From: Firmicutes bacterium HGW-Firmicutes-2
GTDB taxonomy: Bacteria; Bacillota; Clostridia; Lachnospirales; Vallitaleaceae
NCBI GenBank assembly: GCA_002841495.1
Contig: PGZV01000021.1
Coordinates: forward strand, 55,520 to 119,519
DNA length: 64,000 nucleotides
Reading direction: 5' to 3'
Positions 1 through 8,737 of the stretch are shown here, one piece after another. The position numbers were made by a program, and so were the translations under genes. The notes beneath the pieces are model-generated. The model was not told the origin of the DNA. It saw nothing but the letters and a program-made list of their open reading frames with translations, and did not search any database. Numbering within the stretch: position 1 is the stretch's first letter; each line of letters begins with the position of its first letter.

Positions 1-2
1 CT

Positions 3-137
3 CTTAGACAGAAACTGATTATCGGTGCTAATTTAGGTATCATCAAGCCGGTTAACGGCAGGATTAGCCCAAGTCAGAGCATTAACATGAAAGATGCAAT
101 GCAACTATTGATTACATTACATAAGGGCTTGAATTAA
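3..137 (+). CDS. C-terminal end of an SLH-like surface protein (partial)
   Basis: Only the last 44 codons and a TAA stop are in the window; the gene starts upstream. The tail reads as an S-layer-homology half-module: a hydrophobic helix, a GANLGIIKP turn, then the RISPSQSINMKDAMQLL stretch that resembles the usual 'G..P..ITRAEA..ML' end of SLH repeats. This suggests a wall-bound exported protein like the next two genes. The stop overlaps a possible ATG at 137, but the better start of the next gene is 152, after a GGGAGG ribosome site. With so little sequence the family call is tentative. Confidence 0.5.
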   Translation, partial: LRQKLIIGANLGIIKPVNGRISPSQSINMKDAMQLLITLHKGLN

Positions 138-151
138 TGGGAGGTACCGAC

Positions 152-3100
152 ATGAAAAAAATAGTGGTATGGACACTGATAGTAGCCATAATGATGAGTA
201 CCATGAACATGAGCTATGCCAATATCCAGTTGCCTGTGGAGCGACTTAACATTGATAACATCTTTTTTGTTGTTGGTGAGAACATCATTACAGGGGATCC
301 GATTATTAACCCAACCATGATCATCAGCTGGCAAGATCCGGCTGCATGGGCAGATGGTGATGTTGTTCACACGCCTGAGTTTTATGAAGTTATAGTAAAA
401 AATATAACCTTAGGGACCAGTACGACCATTCGTGTCAATGCCGGGTCCCAGGAATTTATCAATAAGACTATGGAAGTTCATAATAAGATGAACCTTCAGA
501 CAGGAAGTTTTTATGAGATTAATATTCAACCTTATCATTATCATGTTGTCAATAACAATGGTACGGATGTCTATGTACTGGCGCCGTTAGCTCAAGCGCC
601 CGTAAAAGCCTATGGTATTACGGACATGCAGGTTGATTTTGAAAGTAATGAAGACTCCATACAAGTCATTTGGGATGATTTAGGCTTGCCCGAGTTCCAA
701 TACCGCATTGTTTATGCGTTAGGCGATTATTCCAGTCGTAGTAAGCAAGAACTGTTGAATAACAAAGAAGGTGAAATAATGGGATTATCCATCGATAGAG
801 ATGATGTAACCTCTTTTTATGATCCTGTTGCAAGAAGACAAAAGCTCTCTTATACCATCAGTAACAACATTTATCCGGGACAAGTCTATTCAGTTATGGT
901 TGAACCGATGGTAGATTACTATAATGGATATACCATTGTTAGAAATCGTAATTTCCCGCTTATAAAAAGTCTATCGACCAATGTGGAACTTTCTTTGGTA
1001 GAAGATGGGGATTATTTACGGTTGCAATGGGAGATTCCGGCCAGCTTTAGAGTGGGGCAAGCGCAAGAAGAGTACGCTCTTGTTGAAGCGGTCCTTATGG
1101 AATTCCAAGGCGGTAGGGGACGTAATTTGGTTATTTTTGATGGAGAAGCAGCGTCTATTGGTTACTACCGACTACAAAAACCCATTGTTGAGACAGAATA
1201 TGAATTAAAACTAACCTATAAGGCAGTTGCAGATGCATCAAAGCCACCAATAGAGCCAATCTCAAATCGTCTACGCTACGTGCCTTCTGAGTTTTTAATC
1301 AAACCGACAAAACCTTATGTACCAAACGTGATATCACCAAGTATTATACAAGATCTGAAGCAAGGCAATACATTGGATCAAATCAGAGCCATATTAGCAG
1401 ACAAATATTTAATACCCGGTTATAGCTATACAGGTAGTGTGGATGACCTTATTGGTCAAAACGTGACCTTTCATGTCGACGCTTACAATACAGCCATTAA
1501 CTTTACTTGGGGTGCCTTTCAGAGAATCGATGTGAATCCGGCATCCGGTACCTATGGCCAATATATTTATGACACCAATGTATATTATGATATCTGGGTG
1601 ACAGATGAACTTAGTACACTGGCTTATGCAACGCCAATTGTGAATGAAGTACGTTATAATTCTCCGACGGACAGCCATGTATTGTTAAACTCGGAAAATA
1701 AGATTATAGGTTTCAGAGAGCAACTTAATTTTTATTACGATACAAGTCAAAATCAGATTGTCGAGATTAAGCCTAATGAAATTTATTACATAAAAGTACA
1801 GGCAAAAAAAATAACATCCCAAGGTACCTTGGTATCTGACCCTACGATTACGGCTATTTATTATACCTATGGTGGTGACGCTTTTGAGCCACCAACAATA
1901 GCTAAGCCACCTCTTAAAGTCAAAAACAGTGAAACGACACAGACCGGGGTAACTTTGAATTGGAAAGAATCATGGTACGAAGTCATTGGGAAAAATGTAG
2001 ATGTAGATAACCCGCTTAACACTTGGCAGCATCAAGTATGGGTAGAGTCCGATGGTAGCATTCATACCACACCCATAACAGGTGCTGAGTATTTCCCTGT
2101 TTATTTAGGTAACGAAGAAATAGTAAAATTACAAAACTATCTAGACGGCATTGACGGGCTAGATCCCATTGAACTCATTCAAAGAAAAGTAGACCTTGGT
2201 ACCGACGATTTTGGTGTTTCAGACGTTAAGTATAAGTTTGTAAAAATACCCTATCAACAGGTTTTACAAACAATTACAACCAGACAAAATGTTAATCCGT
2301 CGTTTTCTTTTGCAGACTACTATAACGAACTGATAGAAAACGATAAGGACGGTACTGTGCCAATATCATGGACGGACATCATACCCTATACTGACACGAC
2401 AGATCATACTTATTTAGCATATAGAGAAAATGGTTTAATAGCCAATACATCCTATTTGTTTATACTTTATCCTTACAGAGAAATGTTTGGTGATGTATTG
2501 TTGTATGCCCATTACCCAACGCCGATCGTTGTATCCACCAACCCGGAACCTGTAATTGTTATACCCGATCCAACAGTACCATCGGTTTATATAACCAATT
2601 ATACGGCTTCTGATATTACGGTTACATGGAAATACAATTTAGATTTTCAGTATGAGTTGGTATATGGTAGAACCGATGATATTACCAAGGCAATACCGGT
2701 ACCGATTACATTACCGACCAACCAATTGGATCCGGCTTACCCACAAGATGGGGCTTACTATGATGTTGTTGTAGATGATTTGTTTCCACTAACCAGTTAC
2801 TATTTTTGGGTTAGGGCAAAACAGACCAGTAACAGCAAGGTTTCACAATGGAGCAATCCTGTAGTCGGACAAACGAGGGATGCAGTAGTACCAGTGCCAC
2901 CAAGAGGTGTAGGCATAGCTCCCAAATCCAGAACGGAAATTCATGGCTATGATGCTGGTGTAACCGAGAATTATATCATCATAGATTGGCTTAAAGACCT
3001 AAATGATGTACCGATTAAACCCAGCTCAAAGGTGAAAAACAACTATACGTACATCTTAGAAGTGGCGGATAATCCTAAGTTCATTGATCCTATTTACATT

Positions 3101-4546
3101 GAAAGCGCAGGCGGAACCGGAGATATTAAGCCGGATAGTGTCGAGATCCTTGAAAAGAATCTGGTCAAGATTAATAATTTGATTCCGAATCGTAACTACT
3201 ATGTACGTATGAAGACGCGCTTAACCATAAGAGGCAGTGAGCAAGGTCAATTGCTTATTAAAGAATCCTCCTATACCATACCGATTAGGGTCATCACTTT
3301 GGCATCCGGTAGTGAATATGATGGTTACATAGATCCAGGTGCCACCATATTACCGACCGAAGATTTTGAATGGATTTATAACCCGGCTCAAGCGTCTTTG
3401 GAATACCGTTTTAGAGACGAAGGCACAGATGCTTCCGGTGGTGCAGACAATTATGTCAATCAACGTCTGATTTCTAAGTTGATTCAGGATAAAGCTTATG
3501 AGTATGTCATAGACTTGAATCGTTTTGAAGATAAGAAGATTAGTAGCCGAAGAATCACGATACCTTATACCATTATGGAGGCTTTCTCTAAGTATCAAAT
3601 TAAGCTTAAAATAGAAGCCGATGATTTGACCATTGAGATGCCGGCTAAAGCCATAATGGGAATCATTAGCAAGCAAGTGAATGCTCATGGTGTAGCGCCA
3701 AAAGTTATTGTAGATATACAAAATTTGGATTCGGTGACAACCATAGCTCAGATTCAAGATGTCTCTTTGACAACGATAGCCAATCCGAAGCAAGTGGTTA
3801 TGTCTGTAGTGAGTAATAGGCAAGTGGACACTGTACGTTATCTGGAACAACCTATGACATTAGGTCTTAAAACAACATCTGTTTATGATTTAAATCAAAC
3901 AGATACAGCATTATACATTAAAGATACCAATGCAAATTGGTCAAAAACCAATAATGGTCGTTATAGTACAGCAACAGGTATCATGTCTTTTGAAACCGTT
4001 GATGTTGGTAGCTATGGTCTCTATGCTGTAAGTCGTCCAACAGGCATCACCGGTATTCATGTGGCCCCGACGCACTGGTCAGAGCCTTACAGACGTGATG
4101 TCTATAACCGCTATACCATAATAGGTATACAAAATTATAACCCAAGCGCTAAAATCAGTGAAAAAAACCTGGTCCAAGCGGTATATGGCTCTGTAACTGA
4201 TGCAGATACAATAGATTTGTCCATATTGCTCTCAGATCAAAACATGACAACTTTGGTGCGATCCGGTATCAAGGCAAACACAAGCCAGACAAAAACAACC
4301 GTCACGAGAGAAGAGGCGTTAAGTGTATTTGTGCGTAGCTATGAGATTATGAACAATACGGTTATTGAGCTGGATAACACCATATACAATAGAATAAGAA
4401 ATGATCGTAACATTAACCCGAGTTACTATACCAATTTGACGAAAGCGGCAACCCTTGGTCTCATATCAGACACAAGCACCATAAGACCCAAGGATACCAT
4501 GACTTATGGTGAGTTTTATACAATCTGGTCAAGGACGCTTAGATAG
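152..4546 (+). CDS. Large secreted FN3-like protein with C-terminal SLH-like region
   Basis: This is an exported surface protein of 1464 residues. Residues 1-23 form a signal peptide (MKK, hydrophobic core, ending near SYA). The body is a chain of beta-rich modules of fibronectin type III character. The clearest lies near residues 809-910, with a 'DITVTWKYN' strand and a 'PLTSYYFWVRAK' strand, and another follows at about 916-1049. The last 160 residues carry SLH-like features (HWSEPY near 1310, then helix pairs ending in EFYTIWSRTL), which would hold the protein to secondary wall polymers. I chose ATG 152 over ATG 137 because GGGAGG at 139-144 is well spaced and the signal peptide begins there. 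It sits between two other SLH genes and is probably co-transcribed with them. Its binding partner is unknown. Confidence 0.8.
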   Translation: MKKIVVWTLIVAIMMSTMNMSYANIQLPVERLNIDNIFFVVGENIITGDPIINPTMIISWQDPAAWADGDVVHTPEFYEVIVKNITLGTSTTIRVNAGSQEFINKTMEVHNKMNLQTGSFYEINIQPYHYHVVNNNGTDVYVLAPLAQAPVKAYGITDMQVDFESNEDSIQVIWDDLGLPEFQYRIVYALGDYSSRSKQELLNNKEGEIMGLSIDRDDVTSFYDPVARRQKLSYTISNNIYPGQVYSVMVEPMVDYYNGYTIVRNRNFPLIKSLSTNVELSLVEDGDYLRLQWEIPASFRVGQAQEEYALVEAVLMEFQGGRGRNLVIFDGEAASIGYYRLQKPIVETEYELKLTYKAVADASKPPIEPISNRLRYVPSEFLIKPTKPYVPNVISPSIIQDLKQGNTLDQIRAILADKYLIPGYSYTGSVDDLIGQNVTFHVDAYNTAINFTWGAFQRIDVNPASGTYGQYIYDTNVYYDIWVTDELSTLAYATPIVNEVRYNSPTDSHVLLNSENKIIGFREQLNFYYDTSQNQIVEIKPNEIYYIKVQAKKITSQGTLVSDPTITAIYYTYGGDAFEPPTIAKPPLKVKNSETTQTGVTLNWKESWYEVIGKNVDVDNPLNTWQHQVWVESDGSIHTTPITGAEYFPVYLGNEEIVKLQNYLDGIDGLDPIELIQRKVDLGTDDFGVSDVKYKFVKIPYQQVLQTITTRQNVNPSFSFADYYNELIENDKDGTVPISWTDIIPYTDTTDHTYLAYRENGLIANTSYLFILYPYREMFGDVLLYAHYPTPIVVSTNPEPVIVIPDPTVPSVYITNYTASDITVTWKYNLDFQYELVYGRTDDITKAIPVPITLPTNQLDPAYPQDGAYYDVVVDDLFPLTSYYFWVRAKQTSNSKVSQWSNPVVGQTRDAVVPVPPRGVGIAPKSRTEIHGYDAGVTENYIIIDWLKDLNDVPIKPSSKVKNNYTYILEVADNPKFIDPIYIESAGGTGDIKPDSVEILEKNLVKINNLIPNRNYYVRMKTRLTIRGSEQGQLLIKESSYTIPIRVITLASGSEYDGYIDPGATILPTEDFEWIYNPAQASLEYRFRDEGTDASGGADNYVNQRLISKLIQDKAYEYVIDLNRFEDKKISSRRITIPYTIMEAFSKYQIKLKIEADDLTIEMPAKAIMGIISKQVNAHGVAPKVIVDIQNLDSVTTIAQIQDVSLTTIANPKQVVMSVVSNRQVDTVRYLEQPMTLGLKTTSVYDLNQTDTALYIKDTNANWSKTNNGRYSTATGIMSFETVDVGSYGLYAVSRPTGITGIHVAPTHWSEPYRRDVYNRYTIIGIQNYNPSAKISEKNLVQAVYGSVTDADTIDLSILLSDQNMTTLVRSGIKANTSQTKTTVTREEALSVFVRSYEIMNNTVIELDNTIYNRIRNDRNINPSYYTNLTKAATLGLISDTSTIRPKDTMTYGEFYTIWSRTLR

Positions 4547-4556
4547 TGGAGGGCTT

Positions 4557-5423
4557 ATGAAAATATTTATGAGAAGTCTCATAGGCATAATGGTGATAGT
4601 CATGGTTTGGGTGATGCCTGTGATGGGCGCATCTAGGGTTATAAGTGAGGTAGATGTTCTATCTGACAATAGTGCCAACATCAAACTTATATGGTCAGAT
4701 CAGGTCAATGTGACACCAATTACCATAACCACATGGCGATTTACAGATAGCCGTACCTTGGAAGTGTACTACAATCATGAAAGCAAAGAAGGGCAGAACT
4801 GGGATGAACGACTGATTAGTCATCCAAGCTACACCTTTCCTATGAAAGTATATGTGATCCATGAAGAAACAGGGCAATTGAAGATGGCTGACATAACATC
4901 TGGAAATAAATCTTATGGTGCCATTATGAACCTCTATCATAGAGGGATTATCAATGGTTATCCGGATGGCAACTTCAAACCTCAAAATCCGGTCACAAGA
5001 GCAGAATTTTCAAAAATGTTATTAATGACTGCAGGTTATGATATTGATACCACACTACCATCTAATTTCAGAGATGTTAGCCAGGACCATTGGGCCAGAA
5101 GCTTTGTCATGACGCTAGCAGCAAGAAGCATTATTGAAGGTAAAGGTAATCAAATTTTTGATCCACAAGGCCATATCACTATGGGTCAGATGCTGACAAT
5201 ACTAAGTCGTACGTTTAGAACCTATGAAACCAACAACCCTTACCCTTACAGCCTGTCTAATCACTGGAGTAATGCTTATTTTCTTGATGTGGTCAATCAA
5301 GGCTTGATTCAACCGAGTGACATCTATTACTATCCATACTCAGCGGAACGTAAAGCCACTCGTGAAGACTGCGCAGTTTTACTTTCCAGAGTATTAGAAC
5401 AACTACATGATGTTACAAACTGA
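4557..5423 (+). CDS. S-layer homology (SLH) domain protein
   Basis: This exported protein has 288 residues: a signal peptide at 1-25, a small N-terminal beta domain, and three SLH repeats. Repeat one is at about 118-155 (GIINGYPDGNFKPQNPVTRAEF, the canonical motif). Repeat two is at about 170-222 (FRDVSQDHWARSF, then IIEGKGNQIFDP). Repeat three is at about 235-288 (NHWSNAYFLDVV). SLH domains bind pyruvylated wall polymers, so the protein should sit on the cell surface. The start is ATG 4557, ten bases after the stop of the previous gene, with GGAGGG just upstream; the frame is open further upstream but lacks a ribosome site. The short non-SLH part gives no clue to a further role. Confidence 0.9.
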   Translation: MKIFMRSLIGIMVIVMVWVMPVMGASRVISEVDVLSDNSANIKLIWSDQVNVTPITITTWRFTDSRTLEVYYNHESKEGQNWDERLISHPSYTFPMKVYVIHEETGQLKMADITSGNKSYGAIMNLYHRGIINGYPDGNFKPQNPVTRAEFSKMLLMTAGYDIDTTLPSNFRDVSQDHWARSFVMTLAARSIIEGKGNQIFDPQGHITMGQMLTILSRTFRTYETNNPYPYSLSNHWSNAYFLDVVNQGLIQPSDIYYYPYSAERKATREDCAVLLSRVLEQLHDVTN

Positions 5424-5452
5424 TTGTCACATAAGCAACAATATATTCTACG

Positions 5453-6592
5453 TTATAATTTTCGAATGGTAAGATCACTTCCTAGATAATCCTGAAGTGT
5501 ATCAAAACCGGATAAATCCATAGTTCCAGCCTTCTTAGAATCTGCTTTGATACCACGTATCAGCAGATTCTTTGGTGTGTGGGTCATATCTATGAATTCA
5601 AGAATCTGGACCTCATAACCATTAGCCTTAAGCCAGTTGGCACGCATAGCATCTGTAAAAAGTGCAGACACTCTTTCTTTGATGATACCATAAGACAAGA
5701 TGTCTTTTAGAGGATCGATATGAATTTGATGGTTGAGTTCATGTTGACAACAAGGCACGGATAGAATAACCTGAGCGTGCCAATCTACGGCCTTCTTAAG
5801 AGCAAGGTCTGTTGCTGTGTTACAGGCATGTAGCGTGACCATCATATCGATGTCATGACTGGACTCATAGTCTACAATATCCCCTTGTTCAAAAAGAAGA
5901 TGATCATAGTGACACACTTTTGCTAAAGCATTACAATCTTCTATAACTTTTTCTTTGAGATCTAAGCCGATGATATCAACAGACTTCCCTTTGATGACAG
6001 TCAGATAATGGTATAGGGCAAAAGTTAGATAGGATTTGCCACATCCGAAATCAATGATTTTAATACGCTCTTTGTGATCTAGAACATAGAGTACATCCTC
6101 CACCATCTCAAGAAAACGGTTTATCTGTTTGAACTTATCGTATTTCTTCTTAAGTACTTGACCTTCCTTTGTCATAACGCCCAGTTCCACCAAATAAGGT
6201 ACCGGTGTTCCCTCAGGAAGTAGATATTGCTTCTGACGGTTATGGTTTAGGTCAGGTTCTTTTTCAAAGTTTGCCTGAGATTTCTTTAAGGTCATTTGCC
6301 CTTTTTTATTGATTAAAGCATGCCAAGTCAAGTTATTGGAGAAACCATCAATCTGCTTAAAGAGATTCTGATCCAAGTACCCATTGAACACAATCAGAGC
6401 ATCTTCAAAACCATAATTTTTATGAAAAACCTGTGTTGCCGAGTAGGATTGAAATTGGAAAAGTAATTGATCACTTTTTAAGTAAGGTTTAATGACCACT
6501 TTTTTAATTGGGTGTTGTTTGAGCCGAGGATGGCTTATAACAATCTGATGTAGTTTGACATTGAATTGCTTCTCTATAAAATCTCTATACAT
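5453..6592 (-). CDS. Class I SAM-dependent methyltransferase (Methyltransf_32-like)
   Basis: This 379-residue protein has an N-terminal domain without a clear match, followed by a Rossmann-type methyltransferase domain. SAM-binding motif I is IIDFGCGKSYLTFAL near residue 177, with the acidic end of strand two in GLDLKEK. A later motif, LHACNTATDLAL near residue 255, followed by SVPCCQHEL, is typical of the COG0500-like family annotated as methyltransferase domain 32. The substrate is not evident and may be RNA or protein. The ATG has an AGGAGG site a few bases upstream on the minus strand. Its 3' end converges on the SLH gene, and its promoter is divergent from the foldase gene. Confidence 0.8.
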   Translation of the reverse strand: MYRDFIEKQFNVKLHQIVISHPRLKQHPIKKVVIKPYLKSDQLLFQFQSYSATQVFHKNYGFEDALIVFNGYLDQNLFKQIDGFSNNLTWHALINKKGQMTLKKSQANFEKEPDLNHNRQKQYLLPEGTPVPYLVELGVMTKEGQVLKKKYDKFKQINRFLEMVEDVLYVLDHKERIKIIDFGCGKSYLTFALYHYLTVIKGKSVDIIGLDLKEKVIEDCNALAKVCHYDHLLFEQGDIVDYESSHDIDMMVTLHACNTATDLALKKAVDWHAQVILSVPCCQHELNHQIHIDPLKDILSYGIIKERVSALFTDAMRANWLKANGYEVQILEFIDMTHTPKNLLIRGIKADSKKAGTMDLSGFDTLQDYLGSDLTIRKL

Positions 6593-6668
6593 TGTGAACC
6601 TCCTAGTAATATTATCCTAGAGTTAGATTTGTTAATAAATTTTCCGGTTGTACTGGTCTTTTAACTCT

Positions 6669-6697
6669 ATTATAGTCTAGTAAAGTCTTACTGGCAA
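6669..6697 (-). promoter_or_regulatory. Promoter for the methyltransferase gene
   Basis: Reading the minus strand, a -35 TTGCCA (6697-6692) and a -10 TATAAT (6674-6669) are separated by 17 bases, about 80 bases before the ATG at 6592. It is divergent from the promoter at 6752-6780. Assigned by consensus only. Confidence 0.55.
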
Positions 6698-6751
6698 TGT
6701 GGCAGATTTATGGCAAGGTAAGGTCATTGTGATGACAGTTTGTTAAATAGG

Positions 6752-6780
6752 TTGATTTATAAGCCAAATTCCGATAAAAT
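6752..6780 (+). promoter_or_regulatory. Promoter for the foldase lipoprotein gene
   Basis: A -35 TTGATT at 6752-6757 and a -10 TAAAAT at 6775-6780 are 17 bases apart, about 55 bases before the ATG at 6835. Assigned by consensus only. Confidence 0.5.
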
Positions 6781-6834
6781 AGAATAGCTAGTCTAGCAAA
6801 TATAAGTAAAAAATAGGTAAACAAGGAGCTTAAA

Positions 6835-7866
6835 ATGAAAAGAATAATATCATTAGTTGTAGCAAGTATATTAATATTAAGTCTTATAACGGGTTGTGCG
6901 TCAGGAGATTCAGTTATGACGGTTAATGGGGAGTCCGTTCCGGTAGGTGAAGCTACATTTGTACTAAGAGAATTAGAAGCGATGTATGAGTCTCAATATG
7001 GACCAACCATATGGGAACAAGGCTATGAAGGCAAAACATTTGACGAAATTGCTAAAGAAGCGGCACTGGACTCTTTATCAAGACTACACATATCTGCATT
7101 AATCGCAAAAGAACGTGGCATTGAGTTAACAGATGAAGAAATGGCGACTATTGATACAAGAATAGATGAATATCTACTTACAAAATCAGAAGAAGTATTA
7201 AAGGAAGACGGCATCAGCTTAGAGAATGTTAAGATGATTTTTGTCAACAACGCTTTAGGTGAAAAGTTGATGGATCTGGAACTCGAAGGATTTATTGTGA
7301 ATGAAGAAGAACTTACCTTAAGCTTGCAAAGTGATCTATCCTATCAGCAGATATTAAAATACGGGTATGACGGTGTTCTTGAACAAGTTCAAGCCCAGCA
7401 TATCTTAATCGCCAATAAAAATGAAGACGGAACAGACAAAGAAGGGGCATTAGAGTTAGCCCAGGAAGTCTTGGCCAAAGTAACAGCGGGTGATGATTTT
7501 ACTGAACTTGTAGAGACCTACTCTGAAGATCCCGGTAAAATAGAAAACAACGGTATTTACACCTTTTATCAAGGCGAGATGGTACCTGAATTTGACGCAG
7601 CAGCTTTCTCAATGGAAAACGGGGAAATAAGTGACTTGGTTGTCAGTGATTTCGGCTACCACATCATTAAGAAAATGGACCATATTTACCCTTCAGAAGA
7701 AGAAATAATGAGTGTAAAAGAATACGAAGGTTATATCAAAGATCAATACGCAAGAAACCAGAAACAAGGAGAATTTGATCAATTATTTGAAGTTTGGAAA
7801 GAAGAGTATACTGTAGATATCAATCAGAAGGTATGGGATAAAGTAGTTACCACCAACAAGAAGTAA
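6835..7866 (+). CDS. PrsA/SurA-like peptidylprolyl isomerase lipoprotein
   Basis: This extracytoplasmic folding factor has 343 residues. A lipoprotein signal ends at Cys21 (SLITGC). A helical SurA/PrsA-type chaperone region follows at about 25-180. A parvulin-type PPIase domain lies at about 183-282 (QAQHILIANK, then DPGKIENNGIYTFYQGEMVPEF, then FGYHIIKK), and a helical tail closes the chain. Proteins of this kind help secreted proteins fold at the outer face of the membrane, which fits an organism with large S-layer-type proteins nearby. ATG 6835 is preceded by AAGGAG. It appears to be monocistronic. Confidence 0.9.
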   Translation: MKRIISLVVASILILSLITGCASGDSVMTVNGESVPVGEATFVLRELEAMYESQYGPTIWEQGYEGKTFDEIAKEAALDSLSRLHISALIAKERGIELTDEEMATIDTRIDEYLLTKSEEVLKEDGISLENVKMIFVNNALGEKLMDLELEGFIVNEEELTLSLQSDLSYQQILKYGYDGVLEQVQAQHILIANKNEDGTDKEGALELAQEVLAKVTAGDDFTELVETYSEDPGKIENNGIYTFYQGEMVPEFDAAAFSMENGEISDLVVSDFGYHIIKKMDHIYPSEEEIMSVKEYEGYIKDQYARNQKQGEFDQLFEVWKEEYTVDINQKVWDKVVTTNKK

Positions 7867-7910
7867 AACCGTATTTACCACGGTGTAATAAAACTGTAAT
7901 ATAATAGAAG

Positions 7911-7939
7911 TTGACAATTATATTATAAGGAATTATACT
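7911..7939 (+). promoter_or_regulatory. Strong promoter of the ABC-exporter leader
   Basis: A perfect -35 TTGACA (7911-7916) and a -10 TATACT (7934-7939) are separated by 17 bases. Transcription from about 7946 would give a leader of roughly 500 bases before the first larger ORF (8448) and about 790 before the exporter. Such a strong promoter in front of two terminators points to control by termination. Confidence 0.7.
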
Positions 7940-8008
7940 AAATAAGAATTAAAAATTAAAGACAAAGTAACTCAACTAAAAAATAAGAAAGAAAAGGAGG
8001 TAGAAATA

Positions 8009-8089
8009 ATGAAAACTTTAAAGAGCACACCGAGAAAAGACAACAGAATAATATTTAGACCCTACCTCACTTATTCTAACATCTCGTAA
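8009..8089 (+). CDS. 26-codon leader ORF upstream of an ABC exporter
   Basis: A short ORF begins MKTLKSTPRK and ends NIS, immediately after an excellent AAAAGGAGGT ribosome site at 7994-8002. The peptide is basic and hydrophilic, with no signal or membrane segment, and I do not recognise it. Its place between a strong promoter and two intrinsic terminators ahead of a heterodimeric multidrug-type ABC exporter matches the logic of the Bacillus bmrB-bmrCD leader, where ribosome stalling in a small ORF decides read-through. That functional link is inference; the ORF, ribosome site and terminators are visible. Confidence 0.55.
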   Translation: MKTLKSTPRKDNRIIFRPYLTYSNIS

Positions 8090-8120
8090 TTGTCATAAGA
8101 CAATGAGCAAGATTGCCAAG

Positions 8121-8154
8121 TTGTAGCCAAAAAGCTGCAAGTTGCAGTCTACAA
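8121..8154 (+). promoter_or_regulatory. Leader stem-loop between the leader ORF and the first terminator
   Basis: TTGTAG (8121-8126) pairs with CTACAA (8149-8154), enclosing a second stem of CTGCAA (8135-8140) and TTGCAG (8142-8147). It may be part of an anti-terminator or anti-anti-terminator. No folding energy was calculated. Confidence 0.35.
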
Positions 8155-8172
8155 GATGAATGATAGATAATG

Positions 8173-8205
8173 AGCCATGGGCCTAGAACCCATGGCTTTT
8201 TCATT
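8173..8205 (+). terminator. Leader terminator 1 (attenuator)
   Basis: The arms AGCCATGGG (8173-8181) and CCCATGGCT (8189-8197) pair perfectly over a 7-base loop, and a T-rich tract follows. It lies about 85 bases after the leader ORF stop and before any exporter gene, so it would stop transcription early unless overridden. Confidence 0.75.
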
Positions 8206-8300
8206 TTTATTAGCTTAGATTCTTAAGGATTATACTCTGAAAATGAAAAATTAACGCAAGGAAGCAATAGGTCATCACTAGACCTATACCCATTAGCGAT

Positions 8301-8341
8301 AAAAAAGCCATGGCATCTTATAAGATACCATGGCTTTTTTT
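8301..8341 (+). terminator. Leader terminator 2 (attenuator)
   Basis: A long hairpin pairs AAAAAAGCCATGG plus ATCTTA with TAAGAT plus CCATGGCTTTTTTT, with one mismatch, and ends in seven T. It shares the GCCATGG core with terminator 1, so one competing strand could in principle act on both. A smaller hairpin (ATAGGTC/GACCTAT, 8267-8287) stands just before it. Confidence 0.75.
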
Positions 8342-8447
8342 GAACATAATTTTCCAAAATGAAGTCTCAATCAATTAGCAAGCAGTGTTTTAAGGCATTA
8401 TAACCGCATGAAATACATAAGGTTATGAGCCAAGAGGAGGAAGAACC

Positions 8448-8666
8448 ATGAAACAACAAATTCAGAGTTATTGCAAAACAGAAGGCGTGAACAGTACCCA
8501 CTTGATGTATGAAATCGATCAAGCAATCCGAAATGACAGAAAAGAAAAAGTTAGAAGCCTACTAATGAAAGTTCGAAAGTCTATTAGAGACATCTTCAAA
8601 CAACCAAGTAAGAATCTAACAAAAACCCTAAGGAGAAAAGAAAATGAAAACTATGAGCGCGTTTAG
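8448..8666 (+). CDS. 72-residue basic protein of unknown function
   Basis: A small hydrophilic, Lys/Arg-rich protein begins after a strong GAGGAGG ribosome site. It looks helical, with no membrane segment, signal peptide or metal motif, and I do not recognise it. It follows both leader terminators and precedes the two exporter genes by about 70 bases, so it is probably expressed with them only when the attenuator is read through. It might be a regulator or accessory of the exporter; nothing in the sequence proves this. Confidence 0.6.
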   Translation: MKQQIQSYCKTEGVNSTHLMYEIDQAIRNDRKEKVRSLLMKVRKSIRDIFKQPSKNLTKTLRRKENENYERV

Positions 8667-8737
8667 AATCTAAAACGAATGAAGACCAATCAAGAAGTTA
8701 TGAAGTCATTATGACTTAACATAAAGAGGTGAGGCAT

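Noticed and set aside
137..151. Upstream ATG as start of the large surface protein
   Set aside because: It overlaps the previous stop and would put the ribosome site inside the gene. ATG 152 follows GGGAGG and begins a clean signal peptide.
3350..3850. 166-codon minus-strand ORF inside the large surface gene
   Set aside because: It lies wholly opposite a well-supported coding frame, has no ribosome site and has a composition typical of antisense shadows.
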